Source of the DNA: Promethearchaeota archaeon
GTDB lineage: Archaea; Asgardarchaeota; Lokiarchaeia; Helarchaeales; RDOG01
Direction: 5' to 3'
DNA: 64,000 nucleotides
Assembly: GCA_011365055.1 (NCBI GenBank)
Contig: RDOG01000017.1
Coordinates: forward strand, 1 to 64,000
Position numbers and translations under genes: made by a program. Positions 29,985 to 38,972 of this stretch are shown in pieces. Below the pieces are notes generated by a model. The model was not told where the DNA came from. It searched no databases and saw nothing but the letters and a program-made list of their open reading frames with translations. Numbering within the stretch: position 1 is the first letter of the stretch; each line of letters starts with the position of its first letter.

Positions 29985-30713
29985 TCATTTTAAATAAATA
30001 ACTTCATTTTTTAATTTATAATTATGAAATTCATTTAATTTCATAGCTTTATTAATTATATCTTCTAATTCTTGGTTAGATAAATAGAATATCTCTTCTA
30101 ACTCTTTTATCGATACTGAATCTTTTAATTTTGACATAGCAAATAGCTCATTTATGATTTCTTCTTTAAAATAAAATTTCTCAAAAAGCTCTTTCTTTTC
30201 TTTTTCTTTTATATCCAATACTTTAAATGAAACGGAATGGTAATTAGAAAATTGCCCTTGGTCGGGATCATCTAATTGATAAACATCAAACCCCAAATTC
30301 GTTGGTGGCGTATCTTGTTCGGGATCATATACTAATGCTACGGCATGGGGATTTCCAGTTTGATATGAAAGTTGATTGACAACATCTTCTTGAGAAAAAA
30401 ATACTCTTCTAGCAGGATGCGTATGATACCAACCCATAATTGTGAATTTTGAATCCAATAAAGCTTCATCAATTTGTGCATAAAGAACATATTCATCTCT
30501 ACTGAATTGAAAATCAGTTGAAGTTCCATGAGTCATTGGTATCGCTCTATAAATATATGCAATATCTTTTTTTGACTTACCTATGAATATTCCCATTACT
30601 TCAACCCAATTTTCTTTATTATTATCGATACAAAATCTCTTAGAATGCTTTTTAATTTGTTCAATAACAACATTATCAATTAAAATTTCTTTAGGGGGTT
30701 TTAGTTTTCCCAT
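29985..30713 (-). CDS. JAMM/MPN+ metalloprotease (Rpn11/JAB1-like) with C-terminal helical region
   Basis: About 242 residues. The zinc-protease motif is complete: catalytic Glu38 in WVEVMGIFIG, His97 and His99 in GWYHTHPARR, Ser107 and Asp110 in FFSQEDVV. This HxHPx6SxxD spacing is that of active JAMM enzymes (Rpn11, CSN5, bacterial/archaeal JAMM1), so it should cleave isopeptide or C-terminal peptide bonds of ubiquitin-like conjugates. The last 65 residues form a winged-helix-like region (VSIKELEEIFYLSNQELEDI). I prefer the ATG at 30713 over a GTG at 30722. No ubiquitin, E1 or E2 gene is adjacent. Confidence 0.85.
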   Translation of the reverse strand: MGKLKPPKEILIDNVVIEQIKKHSKRFCIDNNKENWVEVMGIFIGKSKKDIAYIYRAIPMTHGTSTDFQFSRDEYVLYAQIDEALLDSKFTIMGWYHTHPARRVFFSQEDVVNQLSYQTGNPHAVALVYDPEQDTPPTNLGFDVYQLDDPDQGQFSNYHSVSFKVLDIKEKEKKELFEKFYFKEEIINELFAMSKLKDSVSIKELEEIFYLSNQELEDIINKAMKLNEFHNYKLKNEVIYLK

Positions 30714-30808
30714 AATTATCACTCATTTTTAGTGAAGAATTTTTAATGCATGTTTTTGTAATAAGAATAAGAAAAGATCATTTTTAAAATTGAAAGGTGA
30801 AAGAATTT

Positions 30809-31603
30809 ATGTCAATGATTTATTTTACTAGAAAACAAGATCGAGCAGAATTTGTTAAAAAAATAATATCCGATAATAAGGATGAAATAAATGGTAAAGT
30901 TTTACTAAAAGTTAACCTTGTTTCCCATAATCTTTATCCAACAACAACACATCCAGATATGTTAGAAGCGGTATACGATAATATAAAAGATTTGGCGGAT
31001 GAAATTATTGTAGGAGATGGACACGGTGTAGATTTAATGTCAAAAAAAATAGAAAATCACCCCATTCTAAATAAATGTGAGGAATTAGGAATACCATTTA
31101 TTAATTTTTATGAACACGGTTTTAAAAAAATTAAATCGGATCGTGGATTCTCGCTTAGAGTTTCAGAAATACCTTTCAAACAAGATTATATCATTTCTTT
31201 ACCTATACTTAAAGATCATTTTATTTTAAAACTTACAAATGCCTTAAAAGACAAATTTGGATACTTAACTCGGGGAGAGAGATTAAAAATGCATTCTCAT
31301 GTAAAAAATATACATAAATCAATCACAGAATTAAATGCAGTCATTAAATCACATCTAATTATTATAGATGCAATTAAAGTTATGATTAAAGCTCAAGAAT
31401 TTAGACATGGAGGGTATGAAAAAGATTTAGGATATTTATTTGCGGGTAAAGATCCAGTTGCTTTAGACTTTTATGGATTTGAATTATTAAAACCAATTTC
31501 ATATAGATTGAAGGATATTGAGAAACCCACAGATATAAAATATATTAAATATGCATTAGATTATGATTTAGGTTCTAAAGATTTCACATTGAAAGAAATT
31601 TGA
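30809..31603 (+). CDS. DUF362-family protein
   Basis: This protein of about 264 residues resembles the DUF362 family (COG2006): VLLKVNLVSHNLYPTTTHPD near the start, EIIVGDGHGVD, DYIISLPILKDHFILKLTNA and a C-terminal GKDPVALDFYG. The family often carries ferredoxin-type clusters; this member lacks an obvious CxxCxxC, so it is the cluster-free form. Function is unknown. The ATG at 30809 follows GAAAGGTGA; the GTG at 30797 is part of that site. Confidence 0.75.
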   Translation: MSMIYFTRKQDRAEFVKKIISDNKDEINGKVLLKVNLVSHNLYPTTTHPDMLEAVYDNIKDLADEIIVGDGHGVDLMSKKIENHPILNKCEELGIPFINFYEHGFKKIKSDRGFSLRVSEIPFKQDYIISLPILKDHFILKLTNALKDKFGYLTRGERLKMHSHVKNIHKSITELNAVIKSHLIIIDAIKVMIKAQEFRHGGYEKDLGYLFAGKDPVALDFYGFELLKPISYRLKDIEKPTDIKYIKYALDYDLGSKDFTLKEI

Positions 31604-31660
31604 AATGGAATTTCTTCGTTTTTTTAAATTCCACTCATTTTTTGATATCTAAAAGAAAAT

Positions 31661-31668
31661 TATTTAAA
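31661..31668 (+). promoter_or_regulatory. Probable TATA box for the winged-helix/membrane pair
   Basis: TATTTAAA followed by GG lies 56 bases before the ATG at 31724. Spacing matches the probable TATA boxes of psmB and the MBL-fold gene. It was assigned by eye. Confidence 0.35.
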
Positions 31669-31723
31669 GGATTCAATCTTAATGTTCATTACATTAACTC
31701 AGTTATCCAAAATAATTTAATTT

Positions 31724-32362
31724 ATGAGTGATAATATGGACTTAGAAATTGCAGCAGATCAAGAATTTGAGCCAAAAATATTGTATTTAATTTCTAAATA
31801 TAGTAATGTTATTGAAAATTCGTATCATGAAATGGAGCTAGATACCGCAGAATTATTTATCAAAGAACTTCCATTGATGTGCTTGATTTATGAGGCCATA
31901 GTTCGTAAAGCAATTGATTATGATTATGCACCTCAATCAATTCTCATCACAAATTTCAGAATGAATGCCAATATTTCCCAAGAGGGTGTCGATGATGTCA
32001 ATGATATGCGAGAATTAGGATTAATCGAAAAACTCCAATTAACAACTAAACACCATACAATAATCAATGGTTATAAAATTACAGATAAAGGGCTTGAAGC
32101 TCTAAAAAAACTCACAGATGAAGACAGGGCTCCTGTAGATCAAATAGTTTATTGTAATGAATGCCGTGGTTTAATGGAATTAAAGATAATATCTCAAGAA
32201 AATAAGAAAAAAGAAGATTGGTATGACCTAGGTGATGAAGAAATTAAATTTGTATTTGCATGTAAAGAAAATAAAACGCATAAATTCTTTGAGAGTTCTT
32301 TTTTAGACATTGAAGATGTTTCATATTGTTCAAAAGAGTTTTATTTAGACAATTTCTATTAA
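31724..32362 (+). CDS. Winged-helix protein with C-terminal zinc-binding domain
   Basis: This 212-residue protein has a helical N-terminus and a winged-helix region around residues 55-130 (YEAIVRKAIDYDYAPQSILI, VDDVNDMRELGLIEKL, GYKITDKGLEALKKL). A zinc-binding region with YCNEC (C144, C147) and later cysteines at 180 and about 202 follows. It is 22 bases upstream of the next gene, a large membrane coiled-coil protein, and surely co-transcribed with it. I do not recognise a named family. Confidence 0.75.
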   Translation: MSDNMDLEIAADQEFEPKILYLISKYSNVIENSYHEMELDTAELFIKELPLMCLIYEAIVRKAIDYDYAPQSILITNFRMNANISQEGVDDVNDMRELGLIEKLQLTTKHHTIINGYKITDKGLEALKKLTDEDRAPVDQIVYCNECRGLMELKIISQENKKKEDWYDLGDEEIKFVFACKENKTHKFFESSFLDIEDVSYCSKEFYLDNFY

Positions 32363-32384
32363 TTCTTTTTTAAGGTAATGTAAA

Positions 32385-34265
32385 ATGACAATAAATCCTA
32401 ATGAGAATGTAGAAAAGAAAATTATTGAGAATGAGACGATTATTCCAATACGACTTAATGATAAAGATAATATTAAAGATGAATTAGATATTTTGGTTTT
32501 ATTACACAAACCTAAAATTATCATTGGTGAATATATCCCTTTTGGAATAAACCAAATGGTTAATTTAAACAATAAATTAGGAAGTGTCCAGAAAATAAAA
32601 GGAGCATTACTTACGAGCGTTATAGACGAAGAACCGGTTGAAAGTACGTTTAGAACTGATGAAGTTTGTTCTTCTGTGTACGTTGAGGAATTTGATTTGA
32701 CGAATTTTGTAAAATTTAAAGCAGAAGTACACTTTCCAGAAGATGAAGGAATCATTCAAGAGGAAAAATTTGGAGTTTATGTTCATGAAGATGGCTCAAT
32801 AATTTATGGTTGTAGTCTCCTAAGTTTAAATCAATTGGATGTGAGAGAACATCTTACTTCTTTAGATCATATAACAAGAGTCTTAGGCGATTTGGTAGAA
32901 GATTCAAGCTTATTGATACAAACAATTCTTTCAAATTTTCAAAATAATTTATTAGAAATTATTTATAATCATCATGAAACACATAGAAATAAATTCTTGG
33001 TATTAATGGCAGAAGATTTTAGACTTCCCCAAAATCATGCAGGAGAAATGAAAGCAGCCAATTTTCAAGATGGAGAAGATTACGAAAATGAATTAAATCA
33101 AGTATTAAAGGAATTTTTAAAAGGACTTGATCTTCCTGAGGGAGGTTTATTTTTTCTAGGAACTGAAGGCATGATACTTATATCAAAAGAACACAAAAAA
33201 TATCAGAAAATTTTAGGAACATACATGACAATTGCAGGACTTGATTTATTTTTAAGTAATTTCTTTCAAAAAATTTGGGTTCTCTTTGATTCTTGTGGGG
33301 AAATAAGAGATACCATGCTTTCAATTGTTGAATTGAATGCAAAGTTAATTTCTTCAATCCAAACAAATTTATCAAATGTATATAATGAAATAATATTGTT
33401 AAATTCCATATTACCTTATTTAAAAAATTCTATCACGTCCCTAGACAAAAGAGTTCAAGATTTAGAGGCACTTTCGCACATGAAATATTTTATTGACTTT
33501 TTAGATATGAAAAAATATTTTAGGATTTTAGAAAGAAGAAGTGGAGATATTGATAATTTAATGCAAGCCCTTCAACATGAAGTAAAAGGAGTTCAAGAGA
33601 TTTTTAATTCTTTGTCAGAACGTCAAATGCGAAAGCTTACTGAAACAACCCAAGAATCCATTCGATCGCTAGAAAACATTGCAAAAACAAGTGATAGACA
33701 AAGTGTTACTCTCGACATTATTGAACTAATTTTAGCGGGATCTGTCGCATTTGATTTAGTTCAAACTATATTTATGGAACCTGCTGGCGAAGCAATAGGT
33801 AATGCATTTTTTATGGGTAATTATCTTGCTGGAAATCTCGCTATTTTTGCGATGGCAGGAGTAATATGGATTGGAATTGCCTATGGTTTATTCAAGTTCC
33901 TAAAATTACTAGAGGGACGTATGACGAAGTTTTTAAGAGTAAATATGAAAATAAATGGAAATTGCAATATTGAAAATCTAATTGGGTACTTAGAAAGTAA
34001 GGATATTGAAGTAGTGGAAACAAAAGAAGACGTTTCAACAAGTTTAAGGAACCTTGAATGGGAAGAATCCGGTGCTCGGTGGGGCTCAAACACCCTAAAT
34101 TTCAAATTAATTTATGATGAGAAGAATAAATTCTTGGAAAACGTTTTAGTAGAGGTAATTAATCCAAAGAAGATTTCTAGGAATAAAATAATCGAAGTTG
34201 TAATGCAAGAGTTAGTAGATTTGGATGTAGTTCCAAAAAGAGAAATGGATGAATTGATAGATTAA
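32385..34265 (+). CDS. Large protein with coiled coil and C-terminal membrane segments
   Basis: This 626-residue protein has an N-terminal beta-rich part (1-160), a helical middle, and long coiled-coil-like helices (about 315-440). A hydrophobic region follows with about two membrane spans (VTLDIIELILAGSVAFDLV; NLAIFAMAGVIWIGIAYGLF), then a soluble alpha/beta tail. The helix-then-two-spans layout recalls CorA-type proteins, but the GMN selectivity motif is absent. Paired with the winged-helix/zinc protein, it could be a membrane sensor of a two-gene system. No function is claimed. Confidence 0.75.
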   Translation: MTINPNENVEKKIIENETIIPIRLNDKDNIKDELDILVLLHKPKIIIGEYIPFGINQMVNLNNKLGSVQKIKGALLTSVIDEEPVESTFRTDEVCSSVYVEEFDLTNFVKFKAEVHFPEDEGIIQEEKFGVYVHEDGSIIYGCSLLSLNQLDVREHLTSLDHITRVLGDLVEDSSLLIQTILSNFQNNLLEIIYNHHETHRNKFLVLMAEDFRLPQNHAGEMKAANFQDGEDYENELNQVLKEFLKGLDLPEGGLFFLGTEGMILISKEHKKYQKILGTYMTIAGLDLFLSNFFQKIWVLFDSCGEIRDTMLSIVELNAKLISSIQTNLSNVYNEIILLNSILPYLKNSITSLDKRVQDLEALSHMKYFIDFLDMKKYFRILERRSGDIDNLMQALQHEVKGVQEIFNSLSERQMRKLTETTQESIRSLENIAKTSDRQSVTLDIIELILAGSVAFDLVQTIFMEPAGEAIGNAFFMGNYLAGNLAIFAMAGVIWIGIAYGLFKFLKLLEGRMTKFLRVNMKINGNCNIENLIGYLESKDIEVVETKEDVSTSLRNLEWEESGARWGSNTLNFKLIYDEKNKFLENVLVEVINPKKISRNKIIEVVMQELVDLDVVPKREMDELID

Positions 34266-34279
34266 TCATCCCAATTTTT

Positions 34280-35005
34280 TTATTTTATTAAAGATAAAAT
34301 CTCATTCAAATTATCTGATATTTCTATTACGTTTTTCAATATAATATCGGGTTTTAGCTTTTCAAAATCTTTTTCATTTCTAACAATACCTGACATTACT
34401 GCCACAGTTTTAGTACCTGCATTTTTACCAACTAACACGTCTTCTAACGTATCTCCAATCATAAATGCATTTTCTGATAGGACGTTTAATTCTTCTAATG
34501 CCATCAAAACAGGTTTAGGATGTGGTTTTTGTTTTCGCGTTGATTCTCGACCCATTATAGAATCAAAAAAACCTTGAGTATCACCTAATTTTTTTGGAAG
34601 GTCTTTTAATGATGATTGGGTAACTAAACCAATTTTAAATCCTTTATTTTTTAAATTTTTTAAGAGTTCAGGAACACCATCAAATAAATTAACGCCGTAT
34701 TCCTTCATTTTTAAATATTTTAAACCAACCTTTGTCATAAATTCTTGAATTAGATTTTTATCTGAAATACCGCCTTCTCTTCCGATCCATTCAAAAAGAG
34801 AGAAAATATATCTTTTGTCAGATTTATCGAGATCTTGATTATCTAAACCCCTAAAAAGAATATCTTGCGGAACATTGTTGAAACCTAGTTCCTTAAATCC
34901 TTCATCGGTTATTTTTACAAAAAATGGTACTGTATCCAATAAGCAACCATCCAAATCAAATAAAAATGCTATTTCAGAGTTCTTCATTTTGAGATTCACA
35001 TCCAT
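34280..35005 (-). CDS. HAD-superfamily phosphatase (phosphoglycolate phosphatase-like)
   Basis: This 241-residue HAD hydrolase has motif I FLFDLDGCLLD (nucleophile Asp17, Asp19), a helical C1 cap, motif II LVTQSS, motif III lysine in RKQKPHPKP and motif IV MIGDTLEDVLVGKNAG. All catalytic residues are present, so it should be an active phosphatase. The closest well-known group is the Gph/PPase-like subfamily; substrate is unknown. It is transcribed away from the TFE-beta-like gene. Confidence 0.88.
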   Translation of the reverse strand: MDVNLKMKNSEIAFLFDLDGCLLDTVPFFVKITDEGFKELGFNNVPQDILFRGLDNQDLDKSDKRYIFSLFEWIGREGGISDKNLIQEFMTKVGLKYLKMKEYGVNLFDGVPELLKNLKNKGFKIGLVTQSSLKDLPKKLGDTQGFFDSIMGRESTRKQKPHPKPVLMALEELNVLSENAFMIGDTLEDVLVGKNAGTKTVAVMSGIVRNEKDFEKLKPDIILKNVIEISDNLNEILSLIK

Positions 35006-35200
35006 TTACTTATATTCTCATCTGATCAAAGAAATATAAAATAAAAAAGGAGGAAAGAATTCTTCTCCTAAAATATTTCAGTGGTTGAATTCTTCTTCAT
35101 TAATTCAGAAGACCGTTCTTTTCATCATCAATGAGAAATTATTAAATATTTTAAGATTTTAAATTTTCGGGTTTTATTGAAGAAAGATTAAATTTGTTTT

Positions 35201-35214
35201 TTATATATATATAT
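35201..35214 (+). promoter_or_regulatory. Probable TATA box for the TFE-beta-like gene
   Basis: TTATATATATATAT lies about 95 bases upstream of the ATG at 35305. If used, it implies a leader of about 65 bases, longer than for the other genes in the window. Confidence 0.35.
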
Positions 35215-35304
35215 TAACTAGATCTTTTAAGCTATTGTTACAAAAATTACAATTATAAGTGCCTACTCAAAAGACTGAGAGAGATTATTGGAGATTTCGC
35301 TAAC

Positions 35305-35679
35305 ATGGAACAAGAACAAGAATTAATCGAAAAAAATGCTCACGAATTAGTCATCAAAGCAGGACCAAAAGGACTGTTACAATCTGATCTTTGGAGAGGT
35401 CTTGGTATGAATTCACGAGAAGGTAGTAGGGTTGCAGTCAAGCTGGAAAGGGATGGTCTGGTTAAACGAAAAAAAGAGCTAAATGGAGGACGCTGGACCT
35501 ACCGATTATATCCCAACCACGAAAATGGTAAAGAAGAAAAATTAGAATGGAATACATTGGAACATTGTCCTTGTTTTTGTTGCATTAATATAAAAGTATG
35601 TGGAAAGGGGCAGACCATTACACCTTTAAATTGTAAACCTTTAGATACATGGTTGATAGAACAAGTAAATTTGGAATAA
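35305..35679 (+). CDS. TFE-beta / Rpc34-like transcription factor (winged helix plus [4Fe-4S] site)
   Basis: This 124-residue protein has one winged helix (about 10-70: LVIKAGPKGLLQSDLWRGLG, VAVKLERDGLVKRKKEL, WTYRLYP) and a C-terminal cysteine cluster C90-x2-C93-x5-C99-x10-C110 followed by WL. This spacing and the context VCGKGQTITPLNCKPLDTWL match the iron-sulphur end of human RPC39 as I recall it, and archaeal TFE-beta. TFE-beta partners TFE-alpha to help open the promoter during initiation. TFE-alpha is not in the window. Extra cysteines at 88 and 92 are noted. Confidence 0.8.
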   Translation: MEQEQELIEKNAHELVIKAGPKGLLQSDLWRGLGMNSREGSRVAVKLERDGLVKRKKELNGGRWTYRLYPNHENGKEEKLEWNTLEHCPCFCCINIKVCGKGQTITPLNCKPLDTWLIEQVNLE

Positions 35680-35705
35680 ATTAAAACTGATCTATCTTTT
35701 ATCTT

Positions 35706-36311
35706 TCACCTTTTTTGAAATCCAATAAGATACATTTCTGAACTTGATTTCAAACTAGATTTTGGTTTGAATCTTTTTATTTTGATAAATTCTTTTTTCA
35801 CCTTAGTAATAAACTCATTTTCATTTATTCCTTGAAAAAATTTAAAAACCGCATTTCCTTTGGATTTTAAATAAATTAAAGCCAGTTCAAGTGATTTTTC
35901 GGCGAGATATAATTGTCTATTATGATCTAAATATTTATCACCAGATAATTTGGGAGAACAATCACTAACGACAAGATCTGCAAATTTATTTCCTAGAATT
36001 TCATCGATTTTCGTTTTAAGTTCTTCATTAGAAATATCTCCTTTAATAAATATAACCTTAGGAGAATTTAATTTGATATTTTGAATGTCTATCCCAATAA
36101 TTAATTCAATATTAGGTATTTCTCTTAACAAAACTTCGATCCAGCTTCCAGGGTGTGCACATATATCAATTGCTACTTTAATATCTTTAGAAAATATACC
36201 AAAATTTTTCATTTCCAATAATTTAAAAGCTGCACGACTAGATAATTTCTCCGATTTTGCTTTTTTATAAAATTCATCTTTTTTTCGCTTTTTAATCCAA
36301 TTTGTGGGCAT
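35706..36311 (-). CDS. rlmE: RlmE/FtsJ-like rRNA 2'-O-methyltransferase
   Basis: This 201-residue methyltransferase has the FtsJ start (RAAFKLLEMKNFGIF), a modified motif I (AIDICAHPGSW instead of DLGAAPGGW) and the complete K-D-K-E tetrad: K30, D117 (VVSDCSP), K157 (AVFKFFQG) and E192 (SSSEMYLIG). The usual target is a ribose in 23S rRNA (U2552 in E. coli); some archaeal and eukaryotic relatives act on tRNA. It diverges from the EngB-like GTPase gene. Confidence 0.88.
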   Translation of the reverse strand: MPTNWIKKRKKDEFYKKAKSEKLSSRAAFKLLEMKNFGIFSKDIKVAIDICAHPGSWIEVLLREIPNIELIIGIDIQNIKLNSPKVIFIKGDISNEELKTKIDEILGNKFADLVVSDCSPKLSGDKYLDHNRQLYLAEKSLELALIYLKSKGNAVFKFFQGINENEFITKVKKEFIKIKRFKPKSSLKSSSEMYLIGFQKR

Positions 36312-36383
36312 CTAAATGATCTCTACGTTTATTAATGATATATAATAAATAATATTTAACATAATAACTTTTGGGCAAGAAAA

Positions 36384-36962
36384 ATGACGGTCAAAAAGGA
36401 AGTTGTAATGATTGGGCGTTCTAATGTTGGAAAGTCGTCAGTTTTTAGGTTATTAACAAAGGAAAAAGTTGCAATAGGGAAAAAACCTGGTACTACTACT
36501 AATTTCAAGAGATACGAGTTCAATGAATACATATTAGTTGATTTCCCTGGTTTAGGAACACGTATGTCAAAAAAAGGAAAAGAAAAAGTGGAAAGACTAC
36601 AAAAAAAATTAATTAAATATATAGAAGTTAATGCTAATCCAAATTCAAGAATAATAAAATTTGCAATTTTAATCATAGATGGAAGTAATTTTAAACGCAT
36701 CATTGAAAAATGGGAGAGTATACAGGTACCTTTAGATATTGAGGCATATAATTTCTTACTAGAATTTGATTTAAATCCATTAATTGTTATAAATAAAATA
36801 GATAAGATTCCACCAAAGGATTTAGATGAAACCTTGAATTATATCAGTAATAAGTTTGAAATTTCTGACGATTGGAAAAACGCAAATAATATCATTGCGA
36901 CTTCGGCAAAGAAAGAAATAGGAATCAAATTATTAAAAAGTAAAATAAAAGATAAATTTTAA
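36384..36962 (+). CDS. engB: EngB-like GTP-binding protein
   Basis: This 192-residue GTPase has G1 GRSNVGKSS (11-19), G2 region PGTTTNFKRYEF, G3 DFPGLG (53-58), G4 NKID (137-140) and G5 TSAK (173-176). The layout is that of EngB/YihA, which helps assemble the large ribosomal subunit in bacteria and occurs in many archaea. An insert of about 30 residues lies between G3 and G4. It overlaps the convergent zinc-finger gene by four bases. Confidence 0.87.
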   Translation: MTVKKEVVMIGRSNVGKSSVFRLLTKEKVAIGKKPGTTTNFKRYEFNEYILVDFPGLGTRMSKKGKEKVERLQKKLIKYIEVNANPNSRIIKFAILIIDGSNFKRIIEKWESIQVPLDIEAYNFLLEFDLNPLIVINKIDKIPPKDLDETLNYISNKFEISDDWKNANNIIATSAKKEIGIKLLKSKIKDKF

Positions 36963-37585
36963 TGTAATTTATTTCCACATTCATTACAAAATTTATCGTC
37001 AGGTTCAATTTTTTCGCCGCAATTCGGACAGATATTAACATTATTTATTTGATATTCACTGCCAGATGATTCTGTTCTTGGTGGATTATAATTTTCTAAT
37101 CCAATACTCTTTAGAAATTCCTCTTTTTCTGAAATAAATTGTTGTCTTTTTTTAGGATATGAAATAAAAGCTATATAAAAGATAATTACCCCTCCAACTA
37201 CTATAATTAAAATCGGAATAAAAATGAACATTCCTGGCGTAGGCATACTAAAATTACTAAATCCGGGAGTTATTGAGTTAATCATCACATCAACTCCAAT
37301 CATCATTCCCATCATTATAGATGCAAAGACCGCTAAAATAACAAATGAAATAATACACATTTTAGGACTAGTTGCAGCAATTTGAGCATCATAATAACAT
37401 TCTGGACATAGATCATAATTTATACTATAATAGTGAGAATGCGAATATCTTCCCTGAGAAGAATAAGATCCTCTACTATAGGTTCTATGTAGGACTTGTT
37501 TACACTCAACACAAAGAAGCTTTCCACAATTTTCACATTTATTTATAGCTTCTCTATCAGGATGATAATAACAATTGACAGTCAT
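36959..37585 (-). CDS. Membrane protein with N-terminal B-box-like and C-terminal zinc-ribbon fingers
   Basis: About 208 residues. The N-terminus CYYHPDREAINKCENCGKLL with CVEC and a later CPEC resembles a B-box-like zinc finger. It is followed by a His/Tyr/Ser-rich segment, two membrane spans (IISFVILAVFASIMMGMMIG; FIFIPILIIVVGGVIIFYIA) and a C-terminal zinc ribbon (CPNCGEKIEPDDKFCNECG). I prefer the ATG at 37585. Such double-finger membrane proteins are common in archaea and their role is unknown. Confidence 0.75.
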   Translation of the reverse strand: MTVNCYYHPDREAINKCENCGKLLCVECKQVLHRTYSRGSYSSQGRYSHSHYYSINYDLCPECYYDAQIAATSPKMCIISFVILAVFASIMMGMMIGVDVMINSITPGFSNFSMPTPGMFIFIPILIIVVGGVIIFYIAFISYPKKRQQFISEKEEFLKSIGLENYNPPRTESSGSEYQINNVNICPNCGEKIEPDDKFCNECGNKLH

Positions 37586-37659
37586 TTTAATCAATTTAAA
37601 TTGGAATATATATAAAATTTTTTTTTAGGTAATTATGAAAAATAATTAAAGACTCGTAT

Positions 37660-38928
37660 TTAATTAATTTTGTCTAATAACATTCCTTCAACCAAAATAG
37701 GAGGATTCTCCAGAGCTCGACTTGTAGCTTTTGTCAATTTAGTTTCAGACTCAGAAAATATTTCTAATAATACATCACCATTCGAAATTTTATCCCCTCT
37801 TTTTCCCAGTATTTTTATACCTGCACCTTTATCAAATGGAGCACCGGCTAAAACGGCAATTTGATTTAAAATTGAATTATTAACTCGAGTGATATAACCA
37901 TCTTGAGAAGCGTGGATTTTTGCATCGTATTGACCAATCTGAATATCATTTATATTTTTGATATCACCACCTTGAATTTCAATTATTTCAAGAAATTTTT
38001 GTTTAGCTTTTCCATTTTTTAATATCTCTAATGCTTGTTTTCGCCCTTTACCTTTTTTAAAATTACTCATTTCAAGTAACATACCTGCTAGAGAAATTGA
38101 TTTTTCAACTAAGCTATCAACACGACAAGTTGTTAATGCTTCTATGGCTTCTTGTGCTTCTAATGCAGGTCCGATGCAGTTTCCCACTGGCTGCCCGCCA
38201 TAAGTTATGCCTGCTTGTATTTCTATATCTAATTGTTTTCCAATATCAACCAACTTTCGGGCAATTCTTTGACCTTCTTCCATAGTAGCAATTTTTGTTC
38301 CTTCAATTGGGACATCTAATACTAATTTATTAATACCCATAGCCACTTTTTTAGATAAAATAGAAGCAACCATTTGAGATTCTGGATTCAAATGAAGATA
38401 ACGTTCGACTTGTATAATTTTATAATCTACAGGACAAATATCCTTACTAGCTTCCACGATAATTCCATTAGTTTTATTTGCCATTTCAATCATTTCAGAA
38501 GATTTGAATTGAACTGGTGCCAATACCTCCATTGTATCTGCTGTTCCTGAAGGAGACGTGATTGCCCTGCTGCATGTTTTTGGTATCACTAAACCTGCAG
38601 CAGCAACAATAGGTACTATTAGTAAGGTTACTTTATTACCTGGAACACCACCAGTCGAATGTTTGTCATAAATCGTTTTGATTCCGAAATTTATTCTCGA
38701 TCCAGTATCAACAAATGCATTTATCATGGCAACAATTTCTTTAATAGATAGACCCTTCATCTGTTGTGAGAAAATGAACCCAGCAATTTCAACATCATTC
38801 AATTTATCATTACAAATGTCATTAATGATTCCTTTTATCTCTGAGTCATCTAATTCTATTCCGATCATCTTTTTTTTGATGTTTTCCATGGAGGAAAAAC
38901 TTTCATGAGAAATTTCCATAAATAACAT
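37660..38928 (-). CDS. AMP phosphorylase / pyrimidine-nucleoside phosphorylase family, short form
   Basis: This 422-residue enzyme matches the archaeal AMP phosphorylase: phosphate/substrate loop DKHSTGGVPGNKVTLL, then KTCSRAITSPSGTADTMEVL. It would release adenine from AMP to give ribose-1,5-bisphosphate for the archaeal AMP-to-RuBisCO salvage route. It lacks the N-terminal domain of about 80 residues found in the roughly 500-residue Thermococcus enzyme; there is no room for it, since the divergent Trm1 gene starts 44 bases away. The short form could mean a different oligomer or a shift towards thymidine or other substrates. RuBisCO and R15P isomerase are not in the window. Confidence 0.82.
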   Translation of the reverse strand: MLFMEISHESFSSMENIKKKMIGIELDDSEIKGIINDICNDKLNDVEIAGFIFSQQMKGLSIKEIVAMINAFVDTGSRINFGIKTIYDKHSTGGVPGNKVTLLIVPIVAAAGLVIPKTCSRAITSPSGTADTMEVLAPVQFKSSEMIEMANKTNGIIVEASKDICPVDYKIIQVERYLHLNPESQMVASILSKKVAMGINKLVLDVPIEGTKIATMEEGQRIARKLVDIGKQLDIEIQAGITYGGQPVGNCIGPALEAQEAIEALTTCRVDSLVEKSISLAGMLLEMSNFKKGKGRKQALEILKNGKAKQKFLEIIEIQGGDIKNINDIQIGQYDAKIHASQDGYITRVNNSILNQIAVLAGAPFDKGAGIKILGKRGDKISNGDVLLEIFSESETKLTKATSRALENPPILVEGMLLDKIN

Positions 38929-38972
38929 GATAGCACAATTTAATTTAAATTTTCATAAGTTGATTGATTCTC

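Noticed and set aside
32385..34265. CorA-type magnesium channel
   Set aside because: Long helices followed by two spans are suggestive, but the GMN motif is absent, and a soluble domain of about 100 residues follows the spans.
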